A stretch of 10,548 nucleotides of DNA from the NCBI GenBank assembly GCA_023433305.1, contig JAEZCZ010000090.1:1-10548 (forward strand). The letters are read 5' to 3'. The DNA is from Pseudomonadota bacterium. Its GTDB lineage: Bacteria; Pseudomonadota; Alphaproteobacteria; Sphingomonadales; Sphingomonadaceae. Position 1 is the stretch's first letter. Every line of letters begins with the position of its first letter. This document shows, piece after piece, positions 6,235 to 10,548 of this stretch. The translations under genes and the position numbers were made by a program. The notes beneath the pieces are model-generated. The model saw only the letters and a list, made by a program, of their open reading frames with translations, was not told the DNA's origin and ran no database searches.

Positions 6235-6260
6235 GGAAACCCGCTGTTTCCAGATGGTTA
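6235..6260 (+). promoter_or_regulatory. EcfG-like (general stress) promoter candidate GGAAAC-N16-GTTA
   Basis: GGAAAC (6235-6240) and GTTA (6257-6260) are separated by 16 bp. This is close to the alphaproteobacterial EcfG pattern GGAAC-N16/17-cGTT, with one extra A in the -35 element. Initiation would fall near 6267 and give a leader of about 34 nt to the GTG at 6301, with the Shine-Dalgarno site correctly placed. The -35 element is also the left arm of a palindrome, GGAAAC-N5-GTTTCC (6235-6251). A stress promoter would suit the hydrophilic protein it precedes. Confidence 0.35.
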
Positions 6261-6300
6261 GTCCTTCACCCGCGCCATGCGGAAACGAGAGGAGACGACT

Positions 6301-6672
6301 GTGAACGCCCAGAACCGAAACGAGGGCCAGCAACGCCAGAACACCGGTGCCGGCAGCCGGCAGCAGGAACAGCAGACCAGCGGTGGCAGCATGAGCCAGG
6401 ATCGCGATCGGCAGCGGCAGATGGAGCAACAGGACCGCTCGCGCAGCCAGGGCGCCAGCTTCGAATCCGAACAGGGCGACGACATCGACTTCCAGCAAGA
6501 GCAGCAGGGCGAGCGGAGCGATCAGCAAGGCGAGCGCGGCCGAAGCAGCGGGCAACAGGAACAGCAGAGTGACCGCCGCGACCCGCGCGAAAGCGATCGC
6601 AGCAGCAGCGGCCGTTCCTCGGGCAGCGACATGGGTGGCGATACCCGTGGAGGCAACCAAACCAACCGCTAG
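6301..6672 (+). CDS. Low-complexity Q/R/S/G-rich, probably disordered hydrophilic protein
   Basis: No family is recognised. The 123-residue product has about 26 Gln (21%) and 18 Arg (15%) with many Ser, Gly, Asp and Glu. It contains no Leu, Val, Lys, Cys, Trp, Tyr or His, and only two Phe (54, 64) and one Ile (62). The pentad QQEQQ occurs three times (21-25, 65-69, 85-89). No signal peptide, membrane segment or folded domain can be seen, so it should be disordered, like hydrophilin or stress-protectant proteins; that analogy is an inference. The GTG at 6301 is the chosen start because AGGAG (6290-6294) lies 6 nt upstream; an in-frame ATG at 6277 has no ribosome site. A candidate EcfG-like promoter precedes it and a strong terminator follows 19 bp after the stop, so it is probably a single-gene unit. 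Confidence 0.7.
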   Translation: MNAQNRNEGQQRQNTGAGSRQQEQQTSGGSMSQDRDRQRQMEQQDRSRSQGASFESEQGDDIDFQQEQQGERSDQQGERGRSSGQQEQQSDRRDPRESDRSSSGRSSGSDMGGDTRGGNQTNR

Positions 6673-6691
6673 ACCAGCAACCGGTTGGATG

Positions 6692-6724
6692 AACAAGGGC
6701 CGCGCCAGCGCGGCCCTTGTTTTG
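6692..6724. terminator. Bidirectional intrinsic terminator between the Q-rich gene and the TonB receptor gene
   Basis: A perfect 13-bp stem (6692-6704 with 6709-6721) has a 4-nt loop. On the plus strand it ends in TTTT, and the A/T pairs at its base give a short AACAA/TTGTT lower stem that works in both directions. It begins 19 bp after the Q-rich gene stop and its right edge is 3 bp from the receptor stop codon (6725-6727), so it can end both convergent transcripts. Confidence 0.88.
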
Positions 6725-8749
6725 TCAGAAGCCGAAACGCAGCCCGCCCCAGACGGTGAGCGGCGTGCCGAGATCCATCGAGCCGCCCTGATTTCGGGTA
6801 ACGATCGTTTCGTCGAACAGGTTCTCGACCCGAGCGATGACGCTGAGTCGATCGACGAGCGGGACTTGCGCGAACAGGTCCACCGTCGTCGCAGCCGGAA
6901 GGGCGTCGTCTTCCTGGTCGCCCTCGAACTGCTCGCCGACATGGCGCAGCGTAGCGGCGAAGTTCCAGTCCTCGCGCGGCTCCCAGCTTACCGTGGCGCT
7001 TGCAGCAAACGCGGGGGTCTGAGCCGGACGGTTGCCATCGAGCGCCGCCTGGACGCCGCTTCCTTCGACCTCGGCATCGACCAGGCTCGCCGTGGCGAAC
7101 AGCTTGAGCGGACCGTCGCCCACGCGGCCGGCGAGTTCGAGACCCCGCGATTCGATGGCGTCCAGGTTTTGCCGCTCCCGCTCGGTCGGCGTCAGCGTCA
7201 CGTTGGCGATCGCGTTCTTGACGCGGTTGTCGAACGCCGTCAGCGAGAACTCGACGCCATCGCGCGCCACCACGTCGATCCCGGCCTCGAACCCGCGCAG
7301 CCGCTCATTGGCGAGCTCGGCGTTGGCGTTGGTGGTCACCGGGAAGACGACGAATGGCCGGTACAGTTCGTTCAGCGTGGGCAGGCGCAGCCCCGTATAG
7401 GCCGCCGCGCGCACCCGCACGCCGCGCGCCACGTCTGCCGTCGCGCCGACGCGCCACGATACGTCCCAGCCCGAGCGGTCGGGATAGAGCGAATCTTCGA
7501 TCACGGCGCCGCTAGCCGCCAGGTTGCGGTGATAGCCGTCGCGGATCGTCCAGCGATCGGCGCGCACGCCGCCGGTCAGCAGGAACGGCCCGATCGTGTA
7601 ATCGTCCTCGACGAACAGGCCCAGATCGCTGTTGGTCCCGCCGGCGAAGCGGCTGCCGTTGGCCGCACCCGTGCCGGCGTTGAAGCGGTACTCGGCCAGA
7701 TCGCCTTCGGAGCGCCGGTAGTCCGCGCCGAGGCGCAGCACGTGGCCACCGCCCACCGGGGGGCGGATTTCGATCTTGCCGCCAAGGCCCGATGCCGGCG
7801 TATCGCGCTGGTCGAGCACCGGATTGGGGGTGGCGGGATTCGAGCTCACGACGATGTTCGAGAAGTCGCGCCACTGCCCATAGGCGAGCACGTCGAACTC
7901 CCATTCGCCGCGCCCGACAACCCTCACGCTGACGTCCTCGCCGCGCGTCGCGTTGTCGGCGCCGGCGAAACGCAAGGTCCGATCGGTCTCGAAAGCGAGG
8001 CCGCGCACCTGGACTTGCGTGTCCGGGCCGATCGACTGGACCACGCGACCGCTGGCCGACCAGCTCTCGTAGGCGGCATTGACCGAGGCGGGGGTCAACT
8101 GGCTCTTGGGAGTGGTGCGGAAGCCGTCGCCGCGATCCCACCGGCCGCTCACGGTTGCGAATCCGCTGTCCCATTGCGGAGCCACCCCGGCTTCGAGCTC
8201 GGTGTCGCCCCTATCGTTCACGAAACCCTGCGCGTTGAACAAGCCCAGGTCGGCGGCGTCGAGGCTCTCCAGCTCGATCGTGCCAGCCAGCGCGCCAGTG
8301 CCGAATGGCCCCGATCCCCCGCCTCGCGTGACGCGGATCACGTCGAGCCGGTTGGGCGAGAGCGCCGAGAGCGGGACATGCCCGAAGAACGGATCGAGCA
8401 TCGGCACGCCGTCGAGCAGCACCAGCGCGCGGCTCGAGGCGTTGCCGCCGAGCGCGCGCAGCGTCACGCCTTGCGCGGTCGGATTGGACGAGCGGCTGTC
8501 CGAGCGGCGAAACTGCTGGAAGCCGGCGACGTTGGACAGCACGTCCTCGATCTGCCCCGATGCCGAGGACTGGAGTTGGTCGCGGTCGAGCGTGATGGTC
8601 GAATAGGCGATCACCGACGGGGGCGCATCCAGGCCGCGCCCGGTCACGACGATGACGTTCCCGTCGGTCTCGGTCGCGTCCTGCGCGAAGGCCGGCGCGG
8701 CAGAGACAAACAGCGACGCGCCCGCAAGAGCCAGGTATCGGATATGCAT
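6725..8749 (-). CDS. TonB-dependent outer-membrane receptor
   Basis: This 674-residue outer-membrane receptor would take up a scarce ligand using TonB energy. Residues 1-22 form a Sec signal peptide ending AFA before Gln23. A TonB-box-like NVIVVTG (31-37) follows. The plug domain spans about 43-160, with IEDVLSNVAGFQQF, GVTLRALGG, ALVLLDGVPM and RLDVIRV in family positions. The rest is beta-strand-rich and ends in an aromatic residue (GLRFGF), as outer-membrane barrels do. No N-terminal signalling domain is present, so it is a plain transducerless receptor and short for the class. The start at 8749 gives an immediate signal peptide; GGAG lies about 10 nt upstream. An upstream in-frame start at 8794 would put 15 basic residues before the signal peptide. 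The ligand is unknown: siderophore, cobalamin or a carbon source are all possible. Divergent from a secreted SnoaL-like gene. Confidence 0.93.
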   Translation of the reverse strand: MHIRYLALAGASLFVSAAPAFAQDATETDGNVIVVTGRGLDAPPSVIAYSTITLDRDQLQSSASGQIEDVLSNVAGFQQFRRSDSRSSNPTAQGVTLRALGGNASSRALVLLDGVPMLDPFFGHVPLSALSPNRLDVIRVTRGGGSGPFGTGALAGTIELESLDAADLGLFNAQGFVNDRGDTELEAGVAPQWDSGFATVSGRWDRGDGFRTTPKSQLTPASVNAAYESWSASGRVVQSIGPDTQVQVRGLAFETDRTLRFAGADNATRGEDVSVRVVGRGEWEFDVLAYGQWRDFSNIVVSSNPATPNPVLDQRDTPASGLGGKIEIRPPVGGGHVLRLGADYRRSEGDLAEYRFNAGTGAANGSRFAGGTNSDLGLFVEDDYTIGPFLLTGGVRADRWTIRDGYHRNLAASGAVIEDSLYPDRSGWDVSWRVGATADVARGVRVRAAAYTGLRLPTLNELYRPFVVFPVTTNANAELANERLRGFEAGIDVVARDGVEFSLTAFDNRVKNAIANVTLTPTERERQNLDAIESRGLELAGRVGDGPLKLFATASLVDAEVEGSGVQAALDGNRPAQTPAFAASATVSWEPREDWNFAATLRHVGEQFEGDQEDDALPAATTVDLFAQVPLVDRLSVIARVENLFDETIVTRNQGGSMDLGTPLTVWGGLRFGF

Positions 8750-8864
8750 GCTGCGACTTCTCCGTCTGCAGGAAATTGCGTTTGTCCGGCCCACTAGCGG
8801 CTCGCGCTTGCCGCGTCACCCCTCGTTTGGCACACGGTGCTGCGAAGCGGGAGAAATCGAGAAA

Positions 8865-9404
8865 ATGCGTGTCGTCCTTGCCGGGATAATTGCATCTGCA
8901 ACCGTCGCCGCCGTACTTGCCGAGCCAGCCCTTGCCCAGGAGTCGTTGACTATGTCTGTCCCGCCCGTCGTTTCGCGGGACCACCCCGCGCTCCTTTCCA
9001 GCGCTGATCCGCGCCTCGCCGCCAACAAGAAGCTGGTCTACGACATGTACCGGGTCGTCCTGCAGGCGGGACGCCATGATCGGGCCCACGAGTTCATCGC
9101 CGAGGACTACATCCAGCATAACCCCAATGCGGCGCAGGGGCTGCAGGGGCTCGTGGACTATGTCCGGTCGAGCCGGCCGGTGCGCGAGATCAAGGAGGTG
9201 CTCGACCTGCCGCTCATCCACCTGATGGCCGAAGGCGACTACGTCACCACGGCGTTCGTCCGGCCCGAAAAGGACGACAAGGGCGAGACTTACTATTCGA
9301 CCTGGTTCGACCTCTATCGCATAGCCGATGGCAAGATCGCCGAGCACTGGGACCCGATGCTGAAGAGCGATCCCAGGATCGATCCGAACGACAAGAAGCT
9401 ATAG
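8865..9404 (+). CDS. SnoaL-like (NTF2-fold) protein with signal peptide
   Basis: The 179-residue product has a Sec-type signal peptide (1-24, ending ALA before Gln25), so the mature protein is probably periplasmic. Residues 50-165 match predicted SnoaL-like polyketide-cyclase/aldol-condensation-type proteins. Features are VYDMYRVVLQAGRHDRAHEF (58-77), EDYIQHNP (80-87, with His85) and the closing GKIAEHWD (156-163, with His161 and Asp163). The reaction is unknown; the label comes from fold similarity. The ATG at 8865 is supported by the signal peptide it yields and a modest GGGAG/GAGA purine stretch upstream. It diverges from the TonB receptor across 115 bp, where no clear promoter pair was found. 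It converges with the next gene with only 15 bp between stops and no convincing terminator. Confidence 0.85.
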   Translation: MRVVLAGIIASATVAAVLAEPALAQESLTMSVPPVVSRDHPALLSSADPRLAANKKLVYDMYRVVLQAGRHDRAHEFIAEDYIQHNPNAAQGLQGLVDYVRSSRPVREIKEVLDLPLIHLMAEGDYVTTAFVRPEKDDKGETYYSTWFDLYRIADGKIAEHWDPMLKSDPRIDPNDKKL

Positions 9405-9419
9405 CGAGAGCCGCTCGAG

Positions 9420-10463
9420 CTAACGCGCTCCGCCCGGCCCCGACGCCTGCTGCTGCTCGTCCGCGGCGAACCTCGCCTGCCGCATCGCCTCGAAGCGGGG
9501 GCTGGTCGAGGTGATGTAGCCGCGGATCTGCACGTTGCCTTCGTGGCAGGCGTATTCGAAGAATTCGTAGTTCGGGTTGCGCTGCCACGGGATATCGATC
9601 TTGTAAGGCTCGGTCAGCATGACCGGGTCTTCGATCCAGGCTTCATAGCGAATCTGGTCGGGGCCGGTCGGCGTCAGCCGCTCGGTCACTTTCATCTGCG
9701 CGCTGTTCGGCGTCGGCCCGTTGCTGAAGCCGGGCGTGAAGTTGGTCGTCTCGATGACCAGCGTGTCCCCGTCCCAGTGCCCGCGCGAGAAGCCGAGGTA
9801 TTCGGTCACTTCCGGCGGCGGAGCGGCGCGGCCGTCGAGATAGACCTTGCGCGTTTCGTGCACCATCTCGATCGCCAGCACCACGAGCCCCGGGCTCTGC
9901 ATCACGCGCAGGCCCATGTTGTAGGCGCCGGTCAGCATCGAGCCCGGCATGCCGCGGCTCAGGCAGCGGTCCCAGATGCCGAAGTCGCTGATCTTGTCGA
10001 ACACCTCGGTATTCCACGAGTTCTTGACCCCGGCGGCAGCGCGCTTCCCTTCCTCGGTCAGCGCAGGGTAGCGGCCGTTCGCGGGCTGCGTGATCATCGA
10101 GGTCTGCCACAGCGGCAGCCCGTCCTCGCGCCAGTGGCCCATGCCGAGGATGCCGATCTTGTCCTGCGCGGCCTCGAGGCCCTGCCGCTGCTCGGCCTGG
10201 GCGAAGCGTTCCTTGTATTCTTCCTCGGTCCATTCGGTGCGCGTGCCGATCTCGGCCGGGCGCTCGCGCGGAGTGGCGGCGAGGTAGTCGACCGGCCACA
10301 TGCCGCGCAGGTCGGGATCGCCCCATTCGGTGCGCGGCACCTCCCACCCGGCGGGCGGCGGCGGATAGTCTTTGGCGGAGGGTACCGGGTCGGCGGCGAA
10401 GGCCGGGGGCGCGACGAACAGCAAGGGCGCAGCCAGCACGGCCGCGATGCGCGAGAACTTCAT
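9420..10463 (-). CDS. Secreted protein of unknown function with a GHWDGDTLVIET motif
   Basis: The 347-residue product starts with a signal peptide (1-23, ending AFA before Ala24), so it is periplasmic or exported. No catalytic domain is recognised. Conserved-looking blocks are TEWGDPDLRGMW (45-56), an ERP-containing stretch near 66-69, GFSRGHWDGDTLVIETTNF (224-242) and a C-terminal EYACHEGN (303-310). Similar DPDLxGxW plus GHWDGDTLV proteins are common as hypotheticals in sphingomonads and acidobacteria, from memory. Two cysteines, Cys167 and Cys306, could form a disulfide. The last 15 residues are Gln/Gly-rich. The ATG at 10463 is chosen for its signal peptide and for GGAG 6 nt upstream; the frame is open 25 codons further. 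A sigma70-like promoter candidate lies just upstream. It converges with the SnoaL-like secreted gene. Confidence 0.85.
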   Translation of the reverse strand: MKFSRIAAVLAAPLLFVAPPAFAADPVPSAKDYPPPPAGWEVPRTEWGDPDLRGMWPVDYLAATPRERPAEIGTRTEWTEEEYKERFAQAEQRQGLEAAQDKIGILGMGHWREDGLPLWQTSMITQPANGRYPALTEEGKRAAAGVKNSWNTEVFDKISDFGIWDRCLSRGMPGSMLTGAYNMGLRVMQSPGLVVLAIEMVHETRKVYLDGRAAPPPEVTEYLGFSRGHWDGDTLVIETTNFTPGFSNGPTPNSAQMKVTERLTPTGPDQIRYEAWIEDPVMLTEPYKIDIPWQRNPNYEFFEYACHEGNVQIRGYITSTSPRFEAMRQARFAADEQQQASGPGGAR

Positions 10464-10488
10464 GGCACTCTCCCTGTATTTTGGCGGG

Positions 10489-10517
10489 AGTATGCCTGAC
10501 TGGGAGGGAGATGTGAA
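10489..10517 (-). promoter_or_regulatory. Sigma70-type promoter candidate for the secreted unknown protein
   Basis: On the minus strand TTCACA (10517-10512) is followed by exactly 17 bp and CATACT (10494-10489), matching TTGACA and TATAAT at five and four of six positions. Initiation near 10482 would leave a leader of about 20 nt that includes the GGAG ribosome site. The geometry is good, but the match is partial and untested. Confidence 0.5.
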
Positions 10518-10548
10518 TTGCCCTCGGGACGGAGGCACCAGGCAGTCG

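Noticed and set aside
6277..6279. ATG as start of the Q-rich protein, adding eight residues
   Set aside because: No Shine-Dalgarno sequence precedes it, whereas the GTG at 6301 has AGGAG 6 nt upstream.
6139..6942. Long minus-strand frame (267 aa) rich in Leu/Ala, looking like a membrane protein antisense to the Q-rich gene
   Set aside because: The hydrophobic stretch is the complement of CAG/CAA glutamine and GC-rich codons (CAG reads as CTG, Leu). It has no ribosome site, crosses the terminator hairpin and runs into the receptor gene in another frame.
6569..8797. 742-codon plus-strand frame opposite the TonB receptor
   Set aside because: The minus strand encodes a receptor with signal peptide, TonB box, plug and aromatic C-terminus. 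The plus-strand frame shows no domain and is explained by high GC at third positions.
8825..8832. GTTTGGCA upstream of the secreted SnoaL-like gene, an 8-bp match to one half of the 862-876 palindrome plus spacer
   Set aside because: Only a half-site is present, without the second arm. An 8-mer match somewhere in a window of this size is not unusual by chance.
9404..9420. Small inverted repeats between the two convergent stops as a terminator
   Set aside because: Only 4-bp arms are available and no T-run follows on either strand.

Overview
The window is GC-rich and dense with genes. Purine-rich Shine-Dalgarno sites, a TonB-dependent receptor, a bacterial carotenoid/stilbene-cleaving oxygenase and several catabolic dehydrogenases suggest an alphaproteobacterium, most likely a sphingomonad (Novosphingobium/Sphingobium-like). 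This placement is an inference from gene content and style, not from a marker gene. No rRNA, tRNA, CRISPR array, transposase or insertion sequence was seen.

Layout. Positions 1-126 hold the last 41 codons of a gene resembling the C-terminus of VirB11-type secretion/conjugation ATPases. A gap of about 150 bp (127-280) is full of inverted repeats. Next comes a divergent pair: a cytoplasmic NTF2/SnoaL-like protein (minus strand, 281-835) and a carotenoid-oxygenase-family dioxygenase (plus strand, 916-2319). The 80 bp between them carry a perfect TGCCAA-N3-TTGGCA palindrome. A short DksA/TraR-type zinc-finger protein follows the oxygenase by 22 bp. It meets an oppositely oriented operon tail to tail with overlapping stop codons. 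That minus-strand operon reads ALDH, then zinc alcohol dehydrogenase, then HSL-type alpha/beta hydrolase, with 4-nt and 11-nt gene overlaps that imply translational coupling.

Right half. A gene for a strongly Q/R/S/G-biased, probably disordered 123-residue protein (6301-6672) diverges from the ALDH operon and has an EcfG-like promoter candidate. A strong hairpin terminator separates it from a convergent TonB-dependent receptor gene (6725-8749, minus). Divergent from the receptor is a SnoaL-like protein with a signal peptide (8865-9404). It converges with a gene for a secreted protein of unknown function (9420-10463, minus), which has a good sigma70-type promoter candidate.

How the genes may work together (inference). 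The oxygenase family cleaves a C=C bond to give aldehydes or ketones. The ALDH and the benzyl/aryl-alcohol-type ADH could interconvert and oxidise such aldehydes. The esterase could release an esterified substrate, and the NTF2-like proteins could act as small dehydratase, isomerase or binding proteins. The receptor could import a substrate. This fits a catabolic island for an aromatic or isoprenoid compound, possibly beside a conjugative element, but the sequence does not reveal the substrate.
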